Numbered from the stretch's first letter, positions 7,870 to 17,275 are shown. The stretch: DNA of 56,981 nucleotides from Polyangiaceae bacterium (GCA_029941785.1 JAPYTK010000010.1:1-56981), one strand, 5' to 3'. A program made the numbers and translations. Notes: generated by a model from the sequence alone, not told the origin.

Positions 7870-9126
7870 GTGACGAGGATTCTGGCCGTAGACGACAGCT
7901 CGACCATTCGACAGTGTCTTGCGATCACTTTCGCGGGCACTGAATATGAGCTGGTCTTGTGCAATGGGCCCATCCAAGCGCTCGCGGCTGTCATTCAGGC
8001 ACCGCCCGCGATCGTGCTCGCCGATGCGACGCTGACGCCGACGGACGGATACTCGCTGTGCGCCCAGCTGAAGGAAAACTACCCGGGTGTGCCCGTGGTC
8101 GTCATGACGTCAAAGCAAAGGCCGTTCGACGTCGTGCGCGGAGCCAAAGCGGCCGATCACATCGACAAGCCCTTCGACACACAGAAGCTGCGTGACATGG
8201 TGCGCGACGTCATCGACGCGGCGGCGCAAGTCAAGGTGCCGGCGGTGGCGGAAGCGTCGGCGAGCGTCGACGATGGGAGGGCGGTCGCTGGCCAAGCTCA
8301 GGCACAAGGTGAGGGCTCGAATATCGAGGCCTTGGGCGGCGAATCGGACCAAGCACCGCCCGAGCTGAGCACGATGCCGTTCTCCGGCGCGCTGGACGAT
8401 GAACGGCCTGTCGCTGGAGCACCTCGGCAGGCAGGCGCGCGCCAGCAGACCGGGATGCCAGCCGCCCGGCTGCCCGTTGACACCATGGCCGGAGTTTCGC
8501 ACGAGCCCGCGGTACCTCAAGATACGCCGCTCGCGGTGGACGAGACGCCGCGGTTCGAAGGTTCCTCCGCGAGCGAGTCGGTGAGCGCCGGCCCGCCCAT
8601 GCCGCAGAGCTTCGCTGTCGACGATCCGGCCGAGGATCTGGACGATCTGGATCAACCTTCCTATTCGTCCATGCCCGTGCCAGCCGCTGACTATCCGTCG
8701 GAACTTCCCAAGCCACCGATCGAGCCCGAGTCCGACATGGAGATCGGCTCTTCTTTGCCGCCACCGCCTGTCTTCGACGACGAGAGCCCCGATGGCACAT
8801 CGGGCCGTTCGCAATCCTCCGGTTCGCCGATTTCGGACCCTGCCGGAGACGCCCTGGGCGAGCTGGGTGAGGCCAGCGTGTCCTCTTGGCCGTCGCCCAA
8901 TGACGAGCTCACGTTCGCGTCGCCGGTTCCGCGCGTCGCTGCGGTGGCCACGGAGGACTTGGGAGCCCTGAAGTTTCGCCTTCAATCGACGGGTTTGCGA
9001 CAAGAGCAAATTGAAGCGGTGCTCGAGCTGTCGCGCGAGGTGATCGAGCGCGTCGTGTGGGAGATCGTACCGACCTTGGCTGAGCGCCTGATCCAGGAAG
9101 AGATCGAGCGCTTGATCAAGGAGTGA
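7870..9126 (+). CDS. response regulator: receiver domain, long disordered linker, conserved C-terminal helix
   Basis: Residues 1-118 form a complete CheY-like receiver with acidic pocket D8/D9, phospho-acceptor D52 (LADATLTPTDG), T80 and K100 (IDKPF). Residues about 120-355 are a low-complexity, Pro/Ala/Ser/acid-rich linker with no fold signature. The last about 55 residues return to order: LKFRLQSTGLRQEQIEAVLE then VIERVVWEIVPTLAERLIQE. A similar helical motif ends many delta-proteobacterial receiver proteins. The three-part plan and the 418-aa length resemble the polarity regulator RomR of Myxococcus, but I cannot confirm homology of the tail. There is no DNA-binding domain. It starts with GTG after a strong AAGGAG. 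Confidence 0.82.
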   Translation: MTRILAVDDSSTIRQCLAITFAGTEYELVLCNGPIQALAAVIQAPPAIVLADATLTPTDGYSLCAQLKENYPGVPVVVMTSKQRPFDVVRGAKAADHIDKPFDTQKLRDMVRDVIDAAAQVKVPAVAEASASVDDGRAVAGQAQAQGEGSNIEALGGESDQAPPELSTMPFSGALDDERPVAGAPRQAGARQQTGMPAARLPVDTMAGVSHEPAVPQDTPLAVDETPRFEGSSASESVSAGPPMPQSFAVDDPAEDLDDLDQPSYSSMPVPAADYPSELPKPPIEPESDMEIGSSLPPPPVFDDESPDGTSGRSQSSGSPISDPAGDALGELGEASVSSWPSPNDELTFASPVPRVAAVATEDLGALKFRLQSTGLRQEQIEAVLELSREVIERVVWEIVPTLAERLIQEEIERLIKE

Positions 9127-9210
9127 CCGGACCGCACGGCGACGCGCCAAGCGACTCTGCGCGCGGATCCCTTGCGATCGGCCGAAAAAGGCGGCACGGT
9201 CCGCGCCCTT

Positions 9211-12000
9211 ATGGCTGATGACTTCAAGAAGGGTTTCGAACCCGCCGACATCGAGACGCGCTGGTATCAGCACTGGAAGGATCACGGCGTTTTCGCCGCG
9301 AGCGACGCACCGGACGACGATCGGCCGACCTACGTGCTTCCGATGCCCCTGCCGAACGTGACCGGATCGCTCCACATGGGGCACGCCATGATGTGCACCC
9401 TTGAGGATGTTCTCACGCGCGCCCACCGCATGAGCGGATACAACACGCTGTATCAGCCGGGCACGGATCACGCCGGGATCGCGACGCAGGTCGTGGTCGA
9501 GCGGCAGCTCGCGCGCGAGAACATCAGCCGTCACGATTTGGGACGGGATGGTTTTCTCGAGCGGGTGTGGGAATGGAAGAAAGAGTGCGGTGGGCGCATC
9601 GTCAGTCAACAGCAAGTGTTGGGGCTCAGTGCGGATTGGGAGCGGGCCCACTTCACCATGGACGCGAATTACTCACGCGCGGTGCGCGAGAGCTTCGTTC
9701 GTCTGTACGACGAGGGGTTGATCTACCGCGCCAAGCGTCTCATTTACTGGGATTGCGCAGCGCAGACGGTGCTGAGCAACCTCGAGGTCAACAACGAGGA
9801 AGAAAACGGCGAGCTGTACGAGTTTGCCTATCCGATCGCCGAGGCGGATGGCGGTGGTGAGATCGTGGTGGCGACGACGCGGCCGGAGACCATGCTCGGT
9901 GACGCCGCGGTGGCGGTGCATCCCGACGACGATCGCTACAAGCATCTGCATGGCAAGACCCTCCAGCATCCTTTTGTGGATCGGGAGATCCCGATCATCA
10001 CCGACGCCATCCTGGTCGATCCAGAGTTTGGCACCGGCGCGGTGAAGGTCACCCCGGCGCACGACTTCAACGATTTCGAGACGGGCAAGCGCCACAATCT
10101 CGAGCGCATCGAGATGCTCGATCGGCACGGCAAGGTCAACGAGATCGGCGGCGAGTTCGCCGGCCAGGATCGCTTCGAGGCTCGAAAGGCCGTCAAGCGG
10201 GCGCTAGAGGAAAAAGGGCTCGCCCGCGGCAAGAAGAACCACCGCCTGATGATCCCACGCAGCGATCGCACCGGCACCGTCGTCGAGCCGATGATGTCCG
10301 AGCAGTGGTTCGTGAAGACCAAGCCGCTGGCCGAGCCCGCGCTCGAGGCGGTGCGCAAGGGCGAGACGGTGATCATCCCGGCCGAGTGGACCAAGACCTA
10401 CGAGCACTGGATGACGAACATCCTCGACTGGTGCATTTCGCGCCAGCTGTGGTGGGGGCACCGCATCCCGGCCTGGTACTGCAGAAGCTGCGAGCACATC
10501 ACGGTCGTCAACGACGAGACGGTGGACGCTTGCGCCAAGTGCGGTTCGAGTGAGATCGCGCAGGACGAGGATGTGCTCGACACTTGGTTCTCCAGCGCGC
10601 TGTGGCCGATGGCGACGCAGGGCTGGCCGGAGCAGACCGAGCAGCTCGCTCGCTTCTATCCCGCGAGCGATCTGGAGACGGGCTATGACATCCTGTTCTT
10701 TTGGGTCGCGCGCATGATGATGATGGGGATCCACTTCATGGGAGAGCCTCCCTTCAAGCGGATCCTGCTTCACGCGCTGGTCGTCGACGAGACGGGCAAG
10801 AAGATGAGCAAGGTGAAGGGCAACGTCATCGATCCGCTCGACATCATCCACGGCGCGAAATTTGACGACGTCGTGCAAAAGGCGCTCCCCGGCGCGCCGC
10901 AAGACGAAGCCTTCGCGAAGTTCAAGAAGGCCTACCCCTCCGTCGCGAAGATGGGGGAGGGCTTTGAGGCGAACGGGACGGACGCGCTGCGCTGGGCCTT
11001 GTGCAGTTACTCGCCGCAGAGCAAGCGGATCCCCCTCTCGCTCAAGAAGATCGAGGGCTCGCGTCACTTCTGCAACAAGATCTGGAACGCCACCCGTTAC
11101 GCGCTGCCCTACCTCGAGGGGGTTGAGGTTCCGGCCGAAGTGCCCGAGGCGACGAGCTTGCTCAACCGCTGGATCTTGGTGCGGCTGGGCGCGGCCTGCG
11201 GGGCGGCCAAGGTGGGGATCGACGCGTTTCGTTTCGACGACAGCTGCTCGGCGCTCTACCGCTTCTTCTGGGGCGAACTGTGCGACTGGTATCTCGAGCT
11301 GAGCAAGCCGGTGTTCGCCGGCGACGACGAGACAGCCAAGGCCGAGACCCGGCAGGTGCTGCTCTACGCGCTCGACACCGCGCTGCGCGCGATGCATCCC
11401 TTCATACCCTTCATCACCGAGGAGCTGTGGCACAGGCTGCCGCGTGCGGACGGGGCGCCGGTGAGCGTGGCGCTGACGGATTTGCCGGGCGCGGAGGCCG
11501 GGCGGCAGGACGCCGAGGCGAGCGAGCAGATGGACCTGGTCCAAGCGGTGATCACCGCGGCGCGTACCGTCCGCAGCGAGCGCAACATGCACCCGGCATC
11601 GAAGGTGGAGCTCGCCTTGAGGCACGCGGACGACGCGGTTCGGGGGCTGCTCGAGCGGGAGCGACAGTCGATCGAGACCCTCGTCAAGACCGAGACGCTC
11701 GCTATCGAGCCGCCCGCGAGCGAGCGACCGAAGGGGGCTGCTCTGAGCGTGGCGTCGGGGATCGAGGTGCTCATCACCTTGCGCGGCGTGGTCGACGCCG
11801 AAAAGGAACGAGCCCGCGTCGAGCGGGAGATCACCAAGACCGAAAAGGACATCGCGGTCATCGAGAAGAAGCTCTCGAACAAGAAGTTTGCCGAGCGGGC
11901 CCCGGCCGAGGTCGTGGCCGAAGCCAAATCAGATCTCGAGCAGCTCAAGGCGCGCCGGGCGCTGCTCGACGAGGCTGCGGCTCTCGCGGCCGAGCTTTGA
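9211..12000 (+). CDS. valS: valine--tRNA ligase
   Basis: A 929-aa class I synthetase that attaches valine to tRNA-Val. The N-terminal MADDFKKGFEPADIETRWYQ precedes the HIGH-equivalent LPNVTGSLHMGHAM, with HMGH in place of HIGH. The editing (CP1) domain follows (TRPETMLGDAAVAVHPDD, GTGAVKVTPAHDFNDF). CRSCEH and CAKCGS form a zinc-ribbon-like pair, and GKKMSKVKGNVIDPLDI is the KMSKS loop. The anticodon-binding domain and a C-terminal coiled-coil arm (RVEREITKTEKDIAVIEKKL) complete the family architecture. ATG 9211 gives the normal N-terminus. The gene is 84 bp after the response regulator and ends in a small hairpin. Confidence 0.98.
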   Translation: MADDFKKGFEPADIETRWYQHWKDHGVFAASDAPDDDRPTYVLPMPLPNVTGSLHMGHAMMCTLEDVLTRAHRMSGYNTLYQPGTDHAGIATQVVVERQLARENISRHDLGRDGFLERVWEWKKECGGRIVSQQQVLGLSADWERAHFTMDANYSRAVRESFVRLYDEGLIYRAKRLIYWDCAAQTVLSNLEVNNEEENGELYEFAYPIAEADGGGEIVVATTRPETMLGDAAVAVHPDDDRYKHLHGKTLQHPFVDREIPIITDAILVDPEFGTGAVKVTPAHDFNDFETGKRHNLERIEMLDRHGKVNEIGGEFAGQDRFEARKAVKRALEEKGLARGKKNHRLMIPRSDRTGTVVEPMMSEQWFVKTKPLAEPALEAVRKGETVIIPAEWTKTYEHWMTNILDWCISRQLWWGHRIPAWYCRSCEHITVVNDETVDACAKCGSSEIAQDEDVLDTWFSSALWPMATQGWPEQTEQLARFYPASDLETGYDILFFWVARMMMMGIHFMGEPPFKRILLHALVVDETGKKMSKVKGNVIDPLDIIHGAKFDDVVQKALPGAPQDEAFAKFKKAYPSVAKMGEGFEANGTDALRWALCSYSPQSKRIPLSLKKIEGSRHFCNKIWNATRYALPYLEGVEVPAEVPEATSLLNRWILVRLGAACGAAKVGIDAFRFDDSCSALYRFFWGELCDWYLELSKPVFAGDDETAKAETRQVLLYALDTALRAMHPFIPFITEELWHRLPRADGAPVSVALTDLPGAEAGRQDAEASEQMDLVQAVITAARTVRSERNMHPASKVELALRHADDAVRGLLERERQSIETLVKTETLAIEPPASERPKGAALSVASGIEVLITLRGVVDAEKERARVEREITKTEKDIAVIEKKLSNKKFAERAPAEVVAEAKSDLEQLKARRALLDEAAALAAEL

Positions 12001-12016
12001 GGCCGTTTTGGCCTCA
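11998..12016 (+). terminator. hairpin at the end of valS
   Basis: TGAGGCC (11998-12004, including the stop codon), loop GTTTT, and GGCCTCA (12010-12016) form a perfect 7-bp stem. There is no T-tract after it, so it is a weak intrinsic terminator candidate or an mRNA 3'-end stabiliser. Confidence 0.4.
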
Positions 12017-12172
12017 TGGGGGCCACCTTCGCTGAGTGCCTTCGCTAAGTGAATGGCGAAGGGCGAGGCCCAGCCGACACTGGACGAAACGGCTTCTTTG
12101 CTGTTTTCTGTGAGAACGTGGGAAAATTGGATCCCCGGGACGCCTTTGTCCTGTCGATGCCGGGCCACCGTT

Positions 12173-14077
12173 ATGAAGAAGTTTGTTCTCCTCCTCCTCG
12201 CGCTCGTCGGTTTGCCGGCGAGTCTCATGCTCTTGTCGATGCCGGGTTGCAGCAACCCTTGCGCGGATCTGCGGGCTCTCTGCAATTCCGATTGCGCCGA
12301 CACGAACTACGAAGACGCGTGCCGCAGCGTGGCCGACGGCAACAACGAATCGCTGTGCTCGGGCCAGCTTGCCGGATTCCGTTCCAACTGCTCGGTGATC
12401 CCGAACGTGGGCGGGGCGCCAGCGACGCCCGAGAGCTGCGACAACGGTCAGGTGCTGTGCAGCGGTCCGAGCGGTGCCTTGTGCGTGTCACTCAACTCCA
12501 ACCCGAAGTACTGCGGCGCGTGCAACAACGACTGCACCAAGAACGTGGCCGGTGAGGGCGGCTCGGCGGCGGAGGCGAAGACCAAGTGCGCGGCGGGGGC
12601 CTGCGTCGCGAAGTGTCCGGCCGCGCTGGCTGACGAGTGCCCAGCGGATAGCGGGGCGTGCGTCGACACCGAGACGGATCCGAACAACTGCGGCGAGTGC
12701 GCCGATACTTGTCCGGACGGCCACGTGTGCGTGTGCGAGACGGACGCTCCTTTGTGCTCTGCGGGAGACTGCGTGGCCTCGTGCGCCGAAGGAGAGGCGG
12801 AGTGCGACGGCTCGTGCACGGATCTGGCGACCGATCCGCTCAACTGCGGCGCGTGCAGCAACGTCTGCGGCGCGGGGCAGCTGTGCAGCAACGGCGGGTG
12901 CGCGTCGAGCTGCGCCGAGGGCCTGACCGAGTGTTGCGGCACGTGCGCCGACATCACCTCGGATCCCGATCATTGCGGCGGCTGCGTGTGTGGCGACAGC
13001 GGGAGCGCGGGCGCAGGCGGCGCTGCCCCGGCAGGTGAAGCGTGCGCGGAGAATTGTTCGGATGGGGTGTGCGTGGGAACGTGCCCCGACCCCGATGGCA
13101 ACCCAGGCTGTTGTGACGAGAATGCGGCCTACGATCCCACCAAGACGATCTGCGGCGGCGCCTGTGTGGATCCGGACAACAACGTCCAGCATTGCGGCGA
13201 TTGTTTCAACCTCTGCGCGGAGGGCGAGAAATGCTCGAGCGGCAACTGCGTCAGCGGCTGCGGCGAGACCGAGACGGAGTGCGGTTCGATCTGCGCCAAG
13301 CTCGACACCGATCCGAAGAACTGCGGCGTGTGCGGCAACGGTTGCAGCGCCAGTCAGGTGTGCAGCCAGGGCGTGTGCAAGACGGCCTGCGACAGCGGTT
13401 TGACCAATTGTGGCGGCTCTTGCGTGGATCTTTCGAGCGATCCTTCTCATTGCGGCGCTTGCCTCGACGCCGCGTGCACGGGAGAGAAGCCGAAGTGTTC
13501 CAAGGGGTCCTGCGAGGCGCAGTGCGATCCGGGCCTCTCCGACTGCAGCAACCACTGCATCAATCTCACGGAGGACAACTTCTTTCACTGCGGTAGCTGC
13601 AACAACAGCTGCGGTGACGAGAGCGTGTGCACGGTCGATTCCTGCAGCAACTCCGAGTGCACCAACCTGTCCGGCGCGCTGACATGCAATGGCGGTAATA
13701 TTTGTAAGAAGTCCGACTGCGACCCGAAATTGGGTTGTGCGGATGTGCTGTATTCTGCGGCGGAGGTCGAAGGGATTTGCACGCAAGTCCAAAAAGTCTC
13801 TTACGATTCGGCGACGCAGTGCCTTTACTGCGACAGCGACAAATTCTGTACAACGATAGGGATTTCCGCTGATGCCGACAGTTACAGTTGTTCAGTCAAT
13901 GACTGCGCGGTGTCGAAGCAAGCTGCGCCGACCGCCAAGAAGGACCACTCACTCTGTCCAAAGAAACCAAACGATTCGACCCAGTGTCTGGAGTGTCTTG
14001 CGGATGACGCGGCTCCGGAGGGTACGATGACCGCCGGCACGGGTTGCAGTACGACGATTTACGTGAACTGCAATTGA
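12173..14077 (+). CDS. Cys-rich repeat lipoprotein (Stig1-like repeats)
   Basis: Started at ATG 12173, the 634-aa product has the signal MKKFVLLLLALVGLPASLML with a lipobox ending MPGC at Cys26. The rest is about one-sixth cysteine in places. At least eight copies of a unit built around D-P-x-x-CG-x-C-x-x-x-C occur, for example DPNNCGECADTC, DPLNCGACSNVC, DPKNCGVCGNGC and DPSHCGACLDAAC; each is followed by a G-x-x-C-x-x-G-x-C half. Such repeats match the Stig1-type pattern common in secreted myxobacterial proteins, some of them misannotated as enzymes. No catalytic domain is visible. The C-terminal 100 residues are less repetitive. A disulfide-bonded surface or matrix protein is my inference. 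No clear Shine-Dalgarno is present. Confidence 0.82.
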   Translation: MKKFVLLLLALVGLPASLMLLSMPGCSNPCADLRALCNSDCADTNYEDACRSVADGNNESLCSGQLAGFRSNCSVIPNVGGAPATPESCDNGQVLCSGPSGALCVSLNSNPKYCGACNNDCTKNVAGEGGSAAEAKTKCAAGACVAKCPAALADECPADSGACVDTETDPNNCGECADTCPDGHVCVCETDAPLCSAGDCVASCAEGEAECDGSCTDLATDPLNCGACSNVCGAGQLCSNGGCASSCAEGLTECCGTCADITSDPDHCGGCVCGDSGSAGAGGAAPAGEACAENCSDGVCVGTCPDPDGNPGCCDENAAYDPTKTICGGACVDPDNNVQHCGDCFNLCAEGEKCSSGNCVSGCGETETECGSICAKLDTDPKNCGVCGNGCSASQVCSQGVCKTACDSGLTNCGGSCVDLSSDPSHCGACLDAACTGEKPKCSKGSCEAQCDPGLSDCSNHCINLTEDNFFHCGSCNNSCGDESVCTVDSCSNSECTNLSGALTCNGGNICKKSDCDPKLGCADVLYSAAEVEGICTQVQKVSYDSATQCLYCDSDKFCTTIGISADADSYSCSVNDCAVSKQAAPTAKKDHSLCPKKPNDSTQCLECLADDAAPEGTMTAGTGCSTTIYVNCN

Positions 14078-14087
14078 AGTTTCCGCG

Positions 14088-14564
14088 TTGTCCTCGCCCA
14101 ACTACATCACGCCCGGCGGCGCGGCGCGCCTTCAGGAGGAGCTGAGCCACCTGTGCACGGTCGAGCGGCCCAAGACCGTGGACGAGGTGGCGACGGCAGC
14201 CGCGCACGGCGATCGCAGCGAGAACGCCGAGTACAAGTACGGCAAGCTGAGGTTGCGCGACATCGATCGGCGCATTCGCTTTCTGACCAAGCGGCTCGAC
14301 GCGGCGATGATCGTCGATCCGTCCGCTCGTGAGCAGAGCGAGATCGTGTACTTTGGCGCGACGGTAGAGGTCGAGGACGCCGAGGGCGAGACGAAGAGCT
14401 ACCAGCTGGTGGGCGAGGACGAGAGCGATCCGAAGGCGGGCAAGGTCAGCTGGCGCTCACCCATCGGGCGCAGCCTGCTCAAGAAGCGCGTCGGGGACGA
14501 GGCCATCGTGAAGCGACCGGCCGGCGATCTCGAGCTCGAGATCGTTTCCGTAAAATATCAATAA
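14088..14564 (+). CDS. greB: GreA/GreB-family transcription elongation factor (GreB type)
   Basis: The 158-aa product has the N-terminal coiled coil, with the GreB-type signature HGDRSENAEYKYGKLRLRDI and RRIRFLTKRLDAA, and the C-terminal FKBP-like domain (VYFGATVEVEDAEGE, SWRSPIGRSLLKKRVGDEAI). Such factors insert the coiled coil into the RNA polymerase secondary channel and stimulate cleavage of backtracked RNA; the acidic DRSENAE tip residues are present. The only start near the conserved N-terminus is TTG 14088, 11 bp after the previous stop, with a weak ribosome site; this start is likely but not certain. Confidence 0.9.
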   Translation: MSSPNYITPGGAARLQEELSHLCTVERPKTVDEVATAAAHGDRSENAEYKYGKLRLRDIDRRIRFLTKRLDAAMIVDPSAREQSEIVYFGATVEVEDAEGETKSYQLVGEDESDPKAGKVSWRSPIGRSLLKKRVGDEAIVKRPAGDLELEIVSVKYQ

Positions 14565-14636
14565 ATACGGAGTCCTAATCAAGTTTGTCTACGTCCATCC
14601 ACATTTGACTACAATGTATGTCTACTTATTGATAAG

Positions 14637-15158
14637 ATGCCTGCTGTGGGACTTGGAGCACAGCTGTTGAAGCAAATCGTCGGCATCTACATTCGCGTCG
14701 GAGGGCCGGAGCTAAGGCGCCTGCGCGAGATGCCAGAAATCTTACCGAAGTACGATCCGCGCGTCGCCTTGGGCGATGGTCGCGGCATCGATCTGGGCCG
14801 ATCCTGGGAGGATCTCGGTGTGTTTCTCGACGGCGGCGTGAAATTGCCCGATGTCGGCCCGACCGTGGGCGATGTCGCCTTGCCCGCGACCGATTCGCGC
14901 GCCACGTGGAGCTACGTCGAGCCCGAGCGCGTGGCGGAGATGGCCGAGCACCTTCTCAAGATGCGCCGCCGCGAGTTTCGCAACGCCTACGAGGTCGATC
15001 CTGAGGACACCCAGGACTCTTTGCCCGGCGCTCGCACCGGCAAATGGGGAAGCCGCGGGGCCTACATGTATCAAAAGCTCCGCATGCTCGCGTCGCACTA
15101 CGCGGAAGCCGCCCGCCTTGGACAGGGCATGCTCGTGCGTATCGGCGAACGCATCTGA
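14637..15158 (+). CDS. DUF1877 (YfbM-like) domain protein
   Basis: A 173-aa soluble protein. The order of LGAQLLKQIVGIYIRVGGPE, IDLGRSWEDLGVFLDGG, YVEPERVAEMAEHLLKMRR and the C-terminal YMYQKLRMLASHYAEAARLG agrees with the DUF1877/YfbM pattern (a short alpha/beta protein of unknown function). I judged this from memory of the family, so the name is tentative. The upstream 72 bp are AT-rich (TTGACT at 14605, TACAAT at 14610), unlike the neighbours, and probably hold its promoter. It is convergent with the thiolase gene, 14 bp apart. Confidence 0.65.
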   Translation: MPAVGLGAQLLKQIVGIYIRVGGPELRRLREMPEILPKYDPRVALGDGRGIDLGRSWEDLGVFLDGGVKLPDVGPTVGDVALPATDSRATWSYVEPERVAEMAEHLLKMRRREFRNAYEVDPEDTQDSLPGARTGKWGSRGAYMYQKLRMLASHYAEAARLGQGMLVRIGERI

Positions 15159-15172
15159 TCGCGCCGAGGTGC

Positions 15173-16372
15173 TCAGACGCGCTCGATGAGTGTGGCGATC
15201 CCTTGACCCACACCGATGCACAAGGAGGCGACGCCTATGTCCAGCTCCCGCCGCCTCAACTCGTGCGCCAGGGTCACCATGATCCGCGCTCCTGAACAGC
15301 CAATGGGGTGGCCCAAGGCGGTGGCTCCGCCGTTGACGTTCACCACGGCGGGATCGAGATCGAGCGCCCGGATGCAGGCGAGCGCTTGCACCGCGAAGGC
15401 CTCGTTGAGCTCGACCAAGTCGACGTTGGGCGCCCGCAGGCGAGCGCGCTCGAGCAGCTTGCGCACCGCGCCGATCGGTCCCTCGCCCATGTAGTTCGGC
15501 TCGACGCCGACCGTCGCGGTGGTGACGACGCGGGCCATCGGGGCGAGGCCGAGCCGCTCGACCAGCTCGCCCGACACCAGCAACACGGCAGCAGCGCCGT
15601 CGCTGAGCGGAGAGGCATTGCCGGCGGTCACGGTGCCGTTTTCGCGGAAGACCGGCTTGAGCTTGGCCAGTTTTTCGAGCGAGGTGTCGGGACGAATCGA
15701 CTCGTCGCGTTCGACGATGACGGGATCGCCCTTTCGCTGCGGTACGCTGACGGGGAGGATCTCGTCGGCGAAGCGTCCGGCCTCGGTGGCATCGGCGGCG
15801 CGTCGGTGCGACTCGAGGGCGAAGGCGTCGGCGTCCTCGCGGGTGATGGCGTGCTTCCTGGCCACGTTCTCTGCCGTCATGCCCATGCTGATCGGCTCGA
15901 AGCGCTCTTTCATGCGCGGATTGACGAAGCGCCAACCGAGGGAGCTGTCGTACAGCGCAGGGGCGCCCCGACCGTAGGCGCGCTCGGCTTTGCCCATCAC
16001 GAGCGGTGCGCGGCTCATGCTCTCCACGCCTCCGGCGATCGCGCAGCTCACCTCGCCGGTGGCGATCATGCGGGCGGCTCCCGCGATGGCCTCCAGCCCT
16101 GAGCCGCAAAGCCGGTTGACCGTGACGGCTGGCACGTCGTAGGAGAGGCCGGCGAGCAGCAGGGCCATGCGGGCGACGTTACGGTTGTCTTCTCCGGCTT
16201 GGTTGGTGTCGCCGAAGACGACCTGATCCAGATGTGGCGTCGCCGCTTCGTTGCGTTCGGCCAAGGCCCCGATCACGTAACTCGCCAGGTCATCGCTTCG
16301 CACGGAGCTCAATGCACCGCCGTGCTTGCCAATGGGCGTGCGCAGGGCGTCGACGAGATAGACGGGGTTCAT
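15173..16372 (-). CDS. acetyl-CoA acyltransferase (thiolase; AtoB/PcaF type)
   Basis: A 399-aa thiolase starting MNPVYLVDALRTPIGKHGG at ATG 16372; an in-frame ATG at 16396 would add eight residues. Signature residues are present: nucleophilic Cys in NRLCGSGLEAIAG, NEAFAVQALACIRALDLDP, catalytic His in GGATALGHPIGCSGARI, and the second Cys in SLCIGVGQGIATL. The SSVRSDDLASYVIGAL and GEGPIGAVRKLLERA segments are closest to the 3-oxoadipyl-CoA thiolase branch (PcaF), but acetoacetyl-CoA or beta-oxidation use cannot be excluded. There are no aromatic-degradation or fadB genes next to it. It is transcribed alone, divergent from the phosphoesterase. Confidence 0.93.
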   Translation of the reverse strand: MNPVYLVDALRTPIGKHGGALSSVRSDDLASYVIGALAERNEAATPHLDQVVFGDTNQAGEDNRNVARMALLLAGLSYDVPAVTVNRLCGSGLEAIAGAARMIATGEVSCAIAGGVESMSRAPLVMGKAERAYGRGAPALYDSSLGWRFVNPRMKERFEPISMGMTAENVARKHAITREDADAFALESHRRAADATEAGRFADEILPVSVPQRKGDPVIVERDESIRPDTSLEKLAKLKPVFRENGTVTAGNASPLSDGAAAVLLVSGELVERLGLAPMARVVTTATVGVEPNYMGEGPIGAVRKLLERARLRAPNVDLVELNEAFAVQALACIRALDLDPAVVNVNGGATALGHPIGCSGARIMVTLAHELRRRELDIGVASLCIGVGQGIATLIERV

Positions 16373-16537
16373 CGTGGTGCGAATCGAGGTCGGCATGGCG
16401 GGAATGTACCACCCTGGTAGCTGTTCGCTGCGGCTTTCTCGGCCTTTTCGCGATTCGATTTTGCGCCCTCAGCCTCGCCTCTGCCCCTGCGAGGTGCCTC
16501 GATGTGATAAGCTACACAGACCGCTCGGTGATCCCAT

Positions 16538-17275
16538 ATGCGATTAGGAATTTTTAGCGACATCCACGCGAACTACGAGGCGCTCAGCGCGGTGCTCGAA
16601 GCCTTCACCCACGAAGCGATCGACGAGTACCACTGCTTGGGGGATGTCGTGGGTTACGGTGGTTCGCCGAACGAGTGCGCCGAAGTGATCCGCGAGATCA
16701 CGACCCACACCATTTTGGGCAACCACGATGCGGCCGTCGCGGGTCGGATGGACTACTCGTATTATTACGACGCGGCGCGCCAGGCCCTCGACGTGCACGC
16801 CGAGATGCTCACCGAGGAAAACACCGCATGGCTGAAGGGCTTGCCCTACAAGCGACGCATCGAGGAGGCGAACGTGGATTTGTGTCACGGCTCGCCGGTT
16901 CGCATCGAGGAATTCGATTATATTTTTGCGCCCGAGCAGGCCCGTGAATGCCTCAGCATCTACGACGAGATGGCTCAGTTGACGCTCATCGGCCACTCGC
17001 ACTTGTGCAAAGTCTTCGCGCTCGGCGAAGACACGGTCGAAGAGCTACCGGCCAGCGATTTTAATCTCGAGGACGACAAGAAGTACATCGTGAGCGTCGG
17101 CTCGGTGGGGCAGCCGCGCGACTACGACAACCGAGCGAGCTTTGTCGTCTACGACAGCGACGCGAAGAACTTCGAATTCAAGCGTATCGAATACGACATC
17201 GAGAGCGCAGCGGAGAAGGTGCTCGGTGCGAAGCTCGAGCGCAACTTCGCGCACCGGCTTTACATCGGCGTGTAA
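16538..17275 (+). CDS. calcineurin-like metallophosphoesterase (YfcE/MJ0936 type)
   Basis: A 245-aa protein with every metal-binding block of the family in order: FSDIHAN (D8, H10), CLGDVVGYGGSPNE, LGNHDAAV, LCHGSPV and IGHSHLCKVF. The C-terminus has SVGSVGQPRD, typical of diadenosine-tetraphosphatase-like and YfcE-like enzymes that cleave phosphodiesters or phosphoprotein-type substrates with Mn/Fe. The substrate is not deducible. ATG 16538 begins the conserved MRLGIFSDIHAN. The 165-bp gap to the divergent thiolase probably carries both promoters. Confidence 0.93.
   Translation: MRLGIFSDIHANYEALSAVLEAFTHEAIDEYHCLGDVVGYGGSPNECAEVIREITTHTILGNHDAAVAGRMDYSYYYDAARQALDVHAEMLTEENTAWLKGLPYKRRIEEANVDLCHGSPVRIEEFDYIFAPEQARECLSIYDEMAQLTLIGHSHLCKVFALGEDTVEELPASDFNLEDDKKYIVSVGSVGQPRDYDNRASFVVYDSDAKNFEFKRIEYDIESAAEKVLGAKLERNFAHRLYIGV

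Noticed and set aside
10204-11625. Long open frame on the minus strand opposite valS
   Set aside because: It is a codon-bias shadow of the valS gene: Arg/His/Leu-rich, without any domain, and valS is unequivocal.
12152-12246. 13-bp direct repeat (TGTCGATGCCGGG at 12152 and 12234)
   Set aside because: The copies are in different reading frames, no other similarity flanks them, and no function is suggested; probably chance.
12488-13792. 434-codon minus-strand frame opposite the Cys-rich lipoprotein
   Set aside because: The Ala/Arg/Ile composition mirrors the Cys/Gly codons of the real gene, and there is no ribosome site or motif.
14545-14572. TCCGTA/TACGGA repeat at the end of greB as terminator
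   Set aside because: Six base pairs, a 13-nt loop and no T-run; more likely chance in AT-rich sequence.
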